A DNA stretch of 52,472 bases from Desulfobotulus alkaliphilus (GTDB taxonomy: Bacteria; Desulfobacterota; Desulfobacteria; Desulfobacterales; ASO4-4): assembly GCF_007830435.1 (NCBI RefSeq), contig NZ_VLLC01000022.1:7856-60327 (forward strand), in the 5' to 3' direction. Of this stretch, positions 43,954-52,472 are shown in pieces (position 1 is the first letter of the stretch; each line of letters starts with the position of its first letter). The notes beneath the pieces are model-generated. The model had not been told where the DNA came from. It ran no database searches and saw only the letters and a program-made list of their open reading frames with translations. The position numbers and the translations under genes are program-made.

Positions 43954-44853
43954 ATGGCAACGCTCAAGGAAGTCAAAACAAAGATCTCCGGGGTCAAAAA
44001 GACCAAGCAGATCACCAAGGCCATGAATATGGTCGCGGCTTCCCGGCTCCGGAGCACACAGCGGCGGATGAGTGCATTTCGTCCCTATGCTGTCAAATAC
44101 GGAGAAGTGCTGGGTAGCCTTGCCGGCAGGGCAGGGGAAGGCGCAAGCCCTCTTCTTGTTCCCCGGGAAGAGGTGAAGAAGGTTCATCTGGTCATTTGTA
44201 CATCCGACCGCGGACTTTGTGGTGGTTTTAACAATAATATTACAGAAGCAGCAGGGCGCTGGCTGCAGACCCTGGAAGAAGGTGTTGAGGTTTCATTCAC
44301 GGCCTTTGGAAAAAAAGGCCGGGAGTGGGTCCGCAAGAACAAACGCGACCTGAAGGATGTTCACCTGGGAGTTGTGGGTACGGTTTTCGGGTTTAACGTG
44401 GCATCCACGGCCGGGCTGAAACTGATCTCAGACTTTCTGGAAGGAACCTATGATGAGGTTCATATCATTTATCCGGAATTTCAGAGCATGAGCCGTCAGG
44501 TGCCCGCTGTTCATCAGCTTCTGCCCATCCCTGCCGCTGCTCTGATGGATGAAGAAGCCCCTGAGGATGAAAAGGCGGAGGAAGCCTATATCCCTGAGCA
44601 TATATGTGAACCTTCACCGGCGGCTCTGCTCAATGCCATGCTTCCGAGAAACGTTCATATTCAGATTTTCCGCGCTCTTCTGGAAACATCCACCAGCGAA
44701 CATGCGGCACGTATGGTGGCCATGGACAACGCAACCCGGGCCTGCAATGACATGATCAAGGATCTGAACAGGATCTTCAATAAGGCACGTCAGGCGGCGA
44801 TTACCAATGACTTGATGGACATTGTCGGAGGAGCCGAAGCCCTCAGGGGATAA
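43954..44853 (+). CDS. atpG: ATP synthase F1 subunit gamma
   Basis: 299-aa central-shaft subunit. Family signatures are KTKQITKAMNMVAASRLR near the N-terminus, the DRGLCGGFNNNI motif and the C-terminal helix ending in ARQAAITNDLMDIVGGAEAL. An insertion of acidic residues (MDEEAPEDEKAEEAY) in the globular part is lineage-specific. It lies between alpha and beta genes as in most bacteria. Confidence 0.97.
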   Translation: MATLKEVKTKISGVKKTKQITKAMNMVAASRLRSTQRRMSAFRPYAVKYGEVLGSLAGRAGEGASPLLVPREEVKKVHLVICTSDRGLCGGFNNNITEAAGRWLQTLEEGVEVSFTAFGKKGREWVRKNKRDLKDVHLGVVGTVFGFNVASTAGLKLISDFLEGTYDEVHIIYPEFQSMSRQVPAVHQLLPIPAAALMDEEAPEDEKAEEAYIPEHICEPSPAALLNAMLPRNVHIQIFRALLETSTSEHAARMVAMDNATRACNDMIKDLNRIFNKARQAAITNDLMDIVGGAEALRG

Positions 44854-44871
44854 GGGGTCCGACATGTTTGA

Positions 44872-46305
<1,434 letters not shown>

Positions 46306-46322
46306 AAGACGAAGGGGGCCTT

Positions 46323-46745
46323 ATGGCAGCCAGTATAAAGCTTGAGATCGTAACCCCCGAGCATGTGGTGGTGGACGAAAAGGTACAGACCGTTGTTGCG
46401 CCCGGTTTTCTGGGGGAGTTCGGTGTACTGCCCGGTCACACCTCGTTTCTTACCTCGCTGAAGCTGGGGGCTCTGCGTTACGAAGATACGGCAGGACAGA
46501 CGCGCTATGTTTTTATCAAGGAGGGCTTTGCGGAAGTGCTTCCGGAAAAGGTGACCATCCTTGCGGAAGCTGCAGAGCGGCGCAAGGATATTGATGTTGC
46601 CCGGGCTGAAGCTTCCCTTGAGCGTGCAAAAATGCGTCTTGAGAAAAAAAGCAGGGAAGAAAATATCGATTTTGTCCGTGCGCGGGCAGCTCTTTCAAGA
46701 TCCATTAACCGGATTCGTCTGGCTACGGGTCAGGAGCCTGATTGA
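46323..46745 (+). CDS. atpC: ATP synthase F1 subunit epsilon
   Basis: 140-aa regulatory subunit. The N-terminal beta-sandwich has GEFGVLPGHTSFLTSLKLGAL and the C-terminal two-helix arm RRKDIDVARAEASLERAKMRL. It closes the atp operon; no clear terminator follows, and the next gene begins about 110 bp on after a short tandem repeat. Confidence 0.95.
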   Translation: MAASIKLEIVTPEHVVVDEKVQTVVAPGFLGEFGVLPGHTSFLTSLKLGALRYEDTAGQTRYVFIKEGFAEVLPEKVTILAEAAERRKDIDVARAEASLERAKMRLEKKSREENIDFVRARAALSRSINRIRLATGQEPD

Positions 46746-46788
46746 TTTTTAAGGGTTTTACTTTTGTAAAGAGGGGGGCAAGCACAAT

Positions 46789-46835
46789 CATGGGCTTTGC
46801 CCCTTTTTCATGGGCTTTGCCCCTTTTTCATGGGC
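46789..46835. repeat. 20-bp tandem repeat, 2.35 copies
   Basis: The unit CATGGGCTTTGCCCCTTTTT occurs at 46789-46808 and 46809-46828, with a partial third (CATGGGC). Each unit carries an ATG and an imperfect GGGC/GCCC hairpin with a T-run. It lies in the leader of the glmU-like gene. Confidence 0.85.
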
Positions 46836-46858
46836 GGGGGTGCCCGGAGCGGGGGAGA

Positions 46859-47623
46859 ATGGAAGATTTCAGGGGATTGGCAGTGGTTATTCTTGCCGCT
46901 GGAAAAGGGACACGTATGCGGTCCGATCTTGCCAAGGTACTTCATCCTGTGGGGGGGGTGCCCATGATTGTCCGGGTTGCAGAAAGCGTTCAGGCCCTGG
47001 AGCCTGAAAAGTGCATCGTTGTTGTGGGGCATCAGGCAGATGCCGTGACTTCTTTACTTCGGGATTATTCGTTTTCCTTTGCGCTTCAGAAAAAGCAACT
47101 GGGTACCGGCCATGCCGTTGCTTCGGCCATGCCTTTTATTCCGCCAGACTGTCAGCAGGTTCTGGTTCTTTGCGGTGATACGCCACTGATCAGAACGCAG
47201 ACCCTGGAACGCCTCTGTCGTCATCATTCAGAAGAACAGGCTGCCCTGACGCTGCTGGCCGTCCATCTTGAGGATCCCCATGGTTACGGTCGAATTGTCT
47301 GTGATCCAGAGGGGAGGGTGCAGGCTATTGTTGAGGAGAAAGATGCTTCGCCGGAAGAAAAAAGGATCCGCCATGTGAATGCGGGTTTTTATTGTTTTGA
47401 CCGCAGCTTTTTGGCCCGTGAAATTGCAGGGCTTGATCGGGATAACAGTCAGGGGGAATATTACCTGACGGATCTGCTGGCGGTTGCAAGGGGTGCCGGA
47501 GAGCGGGTGGCATGTGTTACTGCCGATTTTCCAGAGGAGGTGATGGGAATTAACTCACCGGAAAACCTTGAAGTTGCGAACCTGCTTATGGGGAAGGCTG
47601 CGGGTCTTAACCAATTCCCTTGA
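46859..47623 (+). CDS. Stand-alone GlmU-type sugar nucleotidyltransferase domain
   Basis: 254-aa protein equal to the N-terminal uridylyltransferase half of GlmU: LAAGKGTRMRSDLAKVLHPVGGVPM at the start (G-x-G-T-R-M and K present), KKQLGTGHAVASAMP, LCGDTPLI, EEKDA and NAGFYCF. The left-handed beta-helix acetyltransferase half is missing, and the protein ends cleanly rather than in a broken frame. It probably makes UDP-GlcNAc or a related nucleotide sugar, with acetylation done by another enzyme. GGAG precedes ATG 46859; the longer in-frame start at 46742 would read through the tandem repeat. Confidence 0.85.
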   Translation: MEDFRGLAVVILAAGKGTRMRSDLAKVLHPVGGVPMIVRVAESVQALEPEKCIVVVGHQADAVTSLLRDYSFSFALQKKQLGTGHAVASAMPFIPPDCQQVLVLCGDTPLIRTQTLERLCRHHSEEQAALTLLAVHLEDPHGYGRIVCDPEGRVQAIVEEKDASPEEKRIRHVNAGFYCFDRSFLAREIAGLDRDNSQGEYYLTDLLAVARGAGERVACVTADFPEEVMGINSPENLEVANLLMGKAAGLNQFP

Positions 47624-47675
47624 CTTCATTTACTGTGGTTGATTATACTGACTTCCAAGGACGAAGAGGTGAAAA

Positions 47676-47906
47676 GTGGAAAGAGAAGTGGTGTTAAACA
47701 GATTTGATGCAATAGAGTCCAAAGTGGAGCGTTTGCTTGCACATTGCAAGGCCCTTGAGGAGGAAAGAGACGCACTCAAGGTGGAGCTTGCGGATATAAA
47801 TGCCCTGCTTGAAGATATGATGCAGAAAGAGTCTGAGCGGGTGCAGGATGAAGAGGCAATGCAGAAGAAGATAGATGCTTTGCTGGAAAAGCTGGATGCA
47901 TTTTAA
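47676..47906 (+). CDS. zapB: Cell division coiled-coil protein, ZapB-like
   Basis: 76-aa protein that is almost entirely heptad coiled coil (FDAIESKVERLLAHCKALEEE, LLEKLDAF). It starts at GTG with GAAGAGG upstream and lies directly before zapA. The size, composition and context fit ZapB-like stabilisers of the Z-ring; similarity to E. coli ZapB itself is only compositional. Confidence 0.7.
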   Translation: MEREVVLNRFDAIESKVERLLAHCKALEEERDALKVELADINALLEDMMQKESERVQDEEAMQKKIDALLEKLDAF

Positions 47907-47955
47907 AGGTGCATCTGAATCAAGCATAACCCTAATGGTCTGAATATAGTGGGAT

Positions 47956-48270
47956 TTGGATACCATCGTAACAATACATATGTTTGGCGAGGTGTACAAG
48001 TTTAAGGCGGAGGCAGGCGTTGCCGATGCGAAAGAGGTTGCCGATTTTTTGATGGAAGAGCTTGGGCGGGTTGAAAAGGATCTCGGCCCCCAGGCAAAAA
48101 CCGTTACCAAAACAGCAAAGCTACTGCTGGCTACCATGAATATTGCCAATACGTACTTTAATCTTAAACGGCAGCATATGGAAACGGTATCAGAATTAAC
48201 AAAAAGATCGGATGCCTTGCTACTGGCCTTGGAGGCGGTTCCCGATACCCCTCCTCCTATAAAAGAATGA
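47956..48270 (+). CDS. zapA: Cell division protein ZapA
   Basis: 104-aa FtsZ-ring-associated protein: a short N-terminal beta region (TIVTIHMFGEVYKFKAE) followed by a long helix. It appears to start at TTG 47956 because an in-frame stop lies just upstream; the next ATG (47980) would remove the first strand. Its 3' end contains the probable -10 box of the 6S RNA gene that begins right after the stop, matching the zapA-ssrS linkage known in proteobacteria. Confidence 0.82.
   Translation: MDTIVTIHMFGEVYKFKAEAGVADAKEVADFLMEELGRVEKDLGPQAKTVTKTAKLLLATMNIANTYFNLKRQHMETVSELTKRSDALLLALEAVPDTPPPIKE
48235..48263 (+). promoter_or_regulatory. Probable 6S RNA promoter inside the zapA 3' end
   Basis: TATAAA at 48258-48263 lies 7-8 bases before the predicted 5' end of the 6S RNA. 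The -35 position (GCGGTT, 48235-48240, 17-bp spacer) is weak. The two together overlap the last codons of zapA. Confidence 0.45.
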
Positions 48271-48446
48271 AACCCCTGCAGTGTTTGTGATTGATATGCC
48301 CTTTGACCCAATGTTTTATAAAAGGGAGCTTTCTCTGGTACTGGTGTGCATGTTCTGATTTTTATCAGAAAAGCCTTAAGGTACCACAAGGCGCCCACTT
48401 GAACCTGTCGGTTCAAAGGTTTTTCCAACACGGCACATGCGGGGGT
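48271..48446 (+). ncRNA. ssrS: 6S RNA
   Basis: About 176 nt immediately downstream of zapA. It shares blocks with E. coli 6S RNA in the same order: GCATGTTCTGA...TCAGAAAAGCCTTAA (E. coli has GCATGCTCGG...CCGAGAAGCCTTAAA), then CACTTGAACC-tgtc-GGTTCAAAGG (E. coli CACCTTGAACC-aa-GGGTTCAAGGG), then CGGCACATGCGGGG. The 5' CCCCTGCAGTG can pair with the 3' CACATGCGGGG to close the long rod. 6S binds sigma-70 RNA polymerase holoenzyme and represses it in stationary phase. Ends are estimates (a few bases either way). Confidence 0.85.
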
Positions 48447-48966
48447 ATGCTTGATAAGTCATCCCTACCATCCTTTCTCTTTCTCCCCTCCTTTTGTTCC
48501 TCAGCCTGTCTGTCTTGTTTTTTATGAAAATGCAGATGCAGGACTACTGTCTGTTTTTTAAGATTATTTTGTTTTTTTATCCGTATGTGGCGGCTTTTTG
48601 ATTTGCAATTTACCAGAAATGAGTGACAGCACGCACCATGCATAATCATAATAAAAAGCCCAAGGATCTATGATTGTATTTTTCTACCTCTGTGACGGAG
48701 GGCTTACATCAACCCTCCGGGCAGTTTCTGATCGAAATGTTTTTTTTGGTTAAGTCGTACATTTTTGATCGGTGTCAGGCTTGTATTTTAATACTCAAAA
48801 TACTTTCACGTATGTATGTGTTTAAAATCCTCGCCTCCCATGGATGGCAAAAATGGTTTTCGCTCAGTTACTGTTGGCATCACGGGATGGATAAGAATGC
48901 TTTCTCTGCGAGCTTTGGGGATGGAAGTTGTGGGGGATGCGGTGTGTTGAATGGGGAGATCGGGGA
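48447..48966. other. 520-bp intergenic region between 6S RNA and rny
   Basis: No credible gene. It has pyrimidine-rich (48460-48520) and T-rich (48545-48580) stretches, and a 7-bp hairpin CGGAGGG/CCCTCCG at 48696-48702/48713-48719 with a 10-base loop and no strong U-tract. ygfA, which often follows 6S RNA elsewhere, is absent. Nothing else was recognised. Confidence 0.55.
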
Positions 48967-50529
48967 ATGACAGGATATGGAATTTTAATAGGGTTGCTGT
49001 CCTTTGGGGCAGGGGTTGGGATTGCCTACTGGATTCGGCAGCAACTGGATGCCCAGAATGAACAGGCAGCCAGAAATGAAGCGGTGCGTCTGCTGGATGA
49101 TGCAAAGCGGCGTTCTGAAAGTCTCCTGAAAGAGGCAGAGGTTGAAGCCAAGGACCGCCTTTTCAGAATGAAGAGTGAGTTTGATGCGGAAACCGCTGAA
49201 GTCCGGTCGGAACTCAAGCGTCAGGAACAGAGGCTGATTCAAAAAGAAGAAAATATTGAAAAAAAGCATGATCAGAATGAGCAGAAAGAGCAGGAGCTGC
49301 AGAAGATTGAATGTGGCCTTCAGGAAAAAGAGGAGTCTCTTGTAAAAAAATCTGAAGAGCTCGATGTTCTGGTAGCGCAACAGCACGCTGAACTGGAAAA
49401 AATTTCTGGACTGACCAGTGAGCAGGCCAGAGAAATTTTGATCCGTTCCATGGAAAATGATGCCCGTTATGAGGGTGCCAAGCTTGTTAAGCGGATTATG
49501 TCCGAAGCCCACGAGGAAGCGGATAAGGAAGCTAAAAAAATTCTGGCAACGGCCATTCAGCGTTTTTCTGGGGATTTTGTGGCAGAACGGACCGTTTCCG
49601 TTGTTGCCCTTCCCAGCGATGAGATGAAGGGCCGGATTATTGGCAGGGAAGGCCGGAATATCAGGGCCCTTGAAGCTGCCACCGGGATTGATCTTATTAT
49701 AGACGATACGCCGGAGGCGGTGATTCTTTCTGGCTTCAATCCTGTCCGCCGGGAGGTTGCGCGACTTGCCCTGACCAAGTTGATTGCCGATGGTCGTATT
49801 CATCCTGCCCGCATTGAGGATGTGGTAAAAACTGTTGAGGAAGAGGTCGATCAGACCATTAAGGAAGCTGGTGAGCAGGCTGCTTTTGACTTGGGTGTCC
49901 ATGGGATTCATCCGGAGCTGATTAAGGTTCTTGGTCGTCTGAAGTTCAGGACCAGCTATGCGCAGAATGTATTACAGCATTCGGTGGAGGTTGGCTTCCT
50001 TTGTGGTATTATGGCGGCAGAGCTTGGCTTGAATGTTAAACTGGCCAAGCGCATGGGACTTTTGCATGATCTGGGTAAGGCTGTGGACCATGAAGTTGAG
50101 GGCCCCCATGCTCTGATAGGCTCCAGGCTGGCAAAAAAATATGGGGAAGCCGCTTCGGTTGTGCAGGCCATTGCAGCACACCACGAAGACATACCACCGG
50201 AAACGGTATATGACCTTCTCGTGCAGGCTGCGGACAGCCTTTCTGGTGCCCGCCCCGGTGCCCGTAAGGAGCTTCTTGAAAATTATGTGAAGCGCCTTGA
50301 AGACCTTGAAAATATAGCCTGTTCATTCAGGGGTGTGGCAAATTCCTATGCCATACAGGCTGGCAGGGAGTTGCGGGTTATTGTGGAGAGCGATAAGATT
50401 TCCGATGAAGAATCCGTATTGCTCAGTCGGGATATTGCAAGGAAAATTGAAGAATCACTGACATTTCCAGGTCAGATTCGGGTGATTGTGATCCGGGAAA
50501 CACGGGCTGTGGGATATGCGAATAAATAG
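48967..50529 (+). CDS. rny: Ribonuclease Y
   Basis: 520-aa membrane-anchored endoribonuclease that initiates mRNA decay. An N-terminal helix ([18 protein letters not shown]) is followed by a long coiled coil to about residue 190, the KH domain ([20 protein letters not shown] near 220), and the HD metal-binding domain ([12 protein letters not shown] near 367, AHHEDI near 406). The C-terminus [13 protein letters not shown] is typical. ATG 48967 has GGGAG eight bases upstream; the in-frame start at 48928 is rejected. Confidence 0.96.
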   Translation: MTGYGILIGLLSFGAGVGIAYWIRQQLDAQNEQAARNEAVRLLDDAKRRSESLLKEAEVEAKDRLFRMKSEFDAETAEVRSELKRQEQRLIQKEENIEKKHDQNEQKEQELQKIECGLQEKEESLVKKSEELDVLVAQQHAELEKISGLTSEQAREILIRSMENDARYEGAKLVKRIMSEAHEEADKEAKKILATAIQRFSGDFVAERTVSVVALPSDEMKGRIIGREGRNIRALEAATGIDLIIDDTPEAVILSGFNPVRREVARLALTKLIADGRIHPARIEDVVKTVEEEVDQTIKEAGEQAAFDLGVHGIHPELIKVLGRLKFRTSYAQNVLQHSVEVGFLCGIMAAELGLNVKLAKRMGLLHDLGKAVDHEVEGPHALIGSRLAKKYGEAASVVQAIAAHHEDIPPETVYDLLVQAADSLSGARPGARKELLENYVKRLEDLENIACSFRGVANSYAIQAGRELRVIVESDKISDEESVLLSRDIARKIEESLTFPGQIRVIVIRETRAVGYANK

Positions 50530-50664
50530 CTGCTGGAAAAATTTTCAGTCAGTGAAAGTTCATCGGATGTTTTTCGTCTTTAATGGCGGAGATTTTCTGC
50601 CAGGAATATGTTTTTAATTTTTCCGGGGGTAAACACAATGGATCGGGTAGGAAAGGAAGCCGGT

Positions 50665-51951
50665 ATGAATGCTCTGGATGTTCTCAGGCTGAGGGGGTTT
50701 GTAGAAAGCACAACGCATGAAAAAGAGCTGGAAGATTATCTGGGAACCCCGGGGCGTTATTGCTATATCGGTTTTGATCCTACGGGCTCCAGTCTTCATG
50801 TCGGGCACCTTGTAACTGTGATGGCCCTTGCCCACATGCAGCGCTGCGGGCATAGGCCCATGGCCCTTGTGGGCGGGGGGACTGGCATGATCGGTGATCC
50901 CAGCGGTAAAACCGAAATGCGTCAGCTGCTGACCCCGGAGATTGTTGCAGAGAATAAGGCGGGGCTGAAGGGGCAGCTTTCTTCCTTTCTTGATTTTTCT
51001 GAAGGTAAAGCCGTTCTGGTGGATAATGCGGACTGGCTTTCGGAGCTTCAGTATATACCTTTTCTGAGGGATGTGGGCTGTCACTTCAGTGTGAACCGTA
51101 TGGTCAAAGCTGAAAGTTACCGAGCGCGGCTGGAATCGGAAGAGGGACTCAGTTTTATAGAGTTTAACTATATGTTGCTTCAGGCCTATGATTTTTATGT
51201 GCTCGCTGAAAAATATGGATGTTTTCTTCAGATGGGCGGCAGGGATCAGTGGGGCAATATTGTTGCAGGGGTTGAGCTTGTCCGTCGCAAGGCCCAGAAA
51301 ACAGCTTTTGGTATCACCTTCCCGCTTATTATGACTTCTTCCGGCATAAAAATGGGTAAAACCCATGCCGGTGCCGTATGGCTGGATCCGGAACGAACTT
51401 CTCCCTACGACTATTATCAGTTCTGGGTGAATACCGATGATGCGGATGTTCAGCGCTTTTTAAAGCTTTTTACCTTCCTTCCCATGGAAGAGATCGAAGC
51501 CGTTGCCGGGCTTGACGGGAAAGATCTGAACACTGTGAAGGCTGTTCTTGCATATGAAGCTACGGCCATTGTTCATGGGAAAGAGGCGGCAGATCAGGCG
51601 CATGGTGCAGCTTCTGCTGTTTTTGGTGGACGGGAGATTTCCGCTGCTATTTTTCCTTCCAGTGTAATACCAAGGCAGGTCATGACGGATGTTTCGGGGA
51701 TGCCATGTTCCCGGATACCCGGGCAGGATTTTTCTTCTGGCATGACTGTGGTTGATCTGTTCTGCAGGGTAGGGCTCTGTGCTTCCAAGGGTGCTGCGAG
51801 GCGCCTCATTGAACAGGGTGGGGCCTATGTGAATGGCAAAAGGATTGATAGTGATAGTATAGATGTGATTTTAGGACCGGATACCTTTGAAGAAGGTGCT
51901 CTGGTACTTCGCAGCGGAAAAAAACAGTACCATCGCATTGAGATGGTCTGA
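50665..51951 (+). CDS. tyrS: Tyrosyl-tRNA synthetase
   Basis: 428-aa class I aminoacyl-tRNA synthetase. The HIGH-type motif is HVGH near residue 46, preceded by YIGFDPTGSSL. Tyrosine-binding residues lie in QAYDFYVLAEKYGCFLQMGGRDQWGN. The KMSKS loop is KMGKT near 229. The C-terminal S4 RNA-binding domain has SKGAARRLIEQGGAYVNGKRI. ATG 50665 (AAGGAAG upstream) gives the usual MNALDVLRLRGF N-terminus; earlier ATGs at 50608 and 50638 are less likely. A strong hairpin follows the stop. Confidence 0.97.
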   Translation: MNALDVLRLRGFVESTTHEKELEDYLGTPGRYCYIGFDPTGSSLHVGHLVTVMALAHMQRCGHRPMALVGGGTGMIGDPSGKTEMRQLLTPEIVAENKAGLKGQLSSFLDFSEGKAVLVDNADWLSELQYIPFLRDVGCHFSVNRMVKAESYRARLESEEGLSFIEFNYMLLQAYDFYVLAEKYGCFLQMGGRDQWGNIVAGVELVRRKAQKTAFGITFPLIMTSSGIKMGKTHAGAVWLDPERTSPYDYYQFWVNTDDADVQRFLKLFTFLPMEEIEAVAGLDGKDLNTVKAVLAYEATAIVHGKEAADQAHGAASAVFGGREISAAIFPSSVIPRQVMTDVSGMPCSRIPGQDFSSGMTVVDLFCRVGLCASKGAARRLIEQGGAYVNGKRIDSDSIDVILGPDTFEEGALVLRSGKKQYHRIEMV

Positions 51952-51961
51952 GTATTTCAAG

Positions 51962-52005
51962 CCATCCTCCCGGACGGTGTTTATTTGGAGGGGAGGATGG
52001 TCTTA
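51962..52005 (+). terminator. Terminator hairpin after tyrS
   Basis: CCATCCTCCC (51962-51971) pairs perfectly with GGGAGGATGG (51991-52000) over 10 bp with a 19-base loop. Only TCTTAT follows directly, with T-rich sequence about 30 bases further. It separates tyrS from the rRNA promoter. Confidence 0.6.
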
Positions 52006-52053
52006 TGAAATCAAATCTTTATGTTTTTTTATGGTCAGCATGAAAAAAAGTGT

Positions 52054-52082
52054 TTGACACAAAGGGTCAAAGTCTGTAATTT
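52054..52082 (+). promoter_or_regulatory. rRNA operon promoter
   Basis: A consensus TTGACA (52054-52059), a 17-bp spacer and TAATTT (52077-52082) lie about 118 bp before the mature 16S 5' end. The leader between contains GATCTTTGAAAA (from about 52109), a boxA/antitermination-like stretch commonly seen in rRNA leaders. Confidence 0.7.
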
Positions 52083-52199
52083 GATCTTCGTTGCTGAGCG
52101 CAACAGGTCGGAAATCGATCTTTGAAAATCAGATAGTGAAAGATAAAGTAACATGCCCTGAGTATCCCGCCTTTTTAAGGTGGGGGTAGTACCAGAGAT

Positions 52200-52472
52200 T
52201 CAACGGAGAGTTTGATCCTGGCTCAGAATGAACGCTGGCGGCGTGCTTAACACATGCAAGTCGAACGAGAAAGTTCCCTTCGGGGGACAAGTAAAGTGGC
52301 GCACGGGTGAGTAACGCGTGGATAATCTGCCCTTGAATTCGGAATAACATCGCGAAAGCGGTGCTAATACCGGATGATGTTGTGTTTTCTGCGGGGAATG
52401 CAACCAAAGAATGCCTCTTCATGAAAGCATTTGTTTGAGGATGAGTCCGCGTCCCATTAGCTAGTTGGCGGG
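52200..52472 (+). rRNA. 16S ribosomal RNA, 5' part (cut by window end)
   Basis: The first ~273 nt. AGAGTTTGATCCTGGCTCAG at 52207 matches the 27F primer site (E. coli position 8), which places the mature 5' end near 52200. GCGGCGTGCTTAACACATGC, GTGAGTAACGCGTGGATAAT and ATACCGGATGATGTTGTG follow. Variable region V1-V2 looks like Desulfobacterota, probably Desulfobacterales. The gene continues beyond the window. Confidence 0.97.

Noticed and set aside
48447-48966. A missed ygfA or other gene between 6S RNA and rny
   Set aside because: All frames are broken by stops; only short, unrecognisable ORFs are found.

Overview
The window comes from a Gram-negative, anaerobic-type bacterium, most likely a member of the Desulfobacterota (Desulfobacterales-like 'deltaproteobacteria'). 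Support: the first ~273 nt of a 16S rRNA gene at the right edge; an F1 ATP synthase operon with paired b' and b subunits and no a or c subunit genes; the order zapB-zapA-6S RNA-rny; a Wza/Wzc envelope polysaccharide system with an outer-membrane barrel; and an NADH-dependent CoA-disulfide/persulfide reductase fused to rhodanese. Genus-level placement cannot be made by eye.

Region 1 (1-4598) carries nucleotide-sugar genes: UDP-GlcNAc 4-epimerase, UDP-GalNAc dehydrogenase and galE. They are separated by dispersed hairpin repeats and a convergent PilZ gene.

Region 2 (4595-12440) is the most interesting part. It is a compact cluster that looks like a RiPP (ribosomally made, post-translationally modified peptide) pathway: a PF14907-type nucleotidyltransferase, an HPr-kinase-like protein, two tandem radical SAM/SPASM enzymes, a PqqD-like leader-binding protein, a Ser/His S26 (signal-peptidase-type) protease, a 62-residue GTG-initiated candidate precursor peptide, and a peptidase-less ABC exporter. 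It lies between galE and galU and is translationally coupled to both, so it sits inside the exopolysaccharide locus.

Region 3 (12433-22809) is the exopolysaccharide assembly operon: galU, priming sugar transferase, a small secreted protein, an outer-membrane barrel, a Wza-like exporter, a Wzc-like BY-kinase, a CpsB/YwqE-type PHP phosphatase and a Wzy/O-antigen-ligase-TPR protein. An intrinsic-terminator-like hairpin directly precedes the Wza-like gene. No glycosyltransferase (other than the priming enzyme) and no flippase is present.

Region 4 (22820-34578) is mixed: a minus-strand trio of envelope proteins (metalloprotease, HAMP-like, SurA-like), a U32 peptidase-family protein, an EF-hand-like protein, a conserved unknown, the CoA-disulfide reductase/rhodanese, a second PilZ gene with a terminator-like leader, an SDR, tRNA-Pro(GGG), an LD-carboxypeptidase and a serine hydrolase.

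Region 5 (35039-51951) is core housekeeping: the rod-shape operon mreB-mreC-mreD-mrdA-rodA; atpF'-atpF-atpH-atpA-atpG-atpD-atpC; a stand-alone GlmU-type nucleotidyltransferase domain; zapB-like and zapA; a recognisable 6S RNA; rny and tyrS. The window ends in an rRNA promoter, leader and the 5' part of 16S rRNA. No CRISPR array, prophage or intact transposase was seen.
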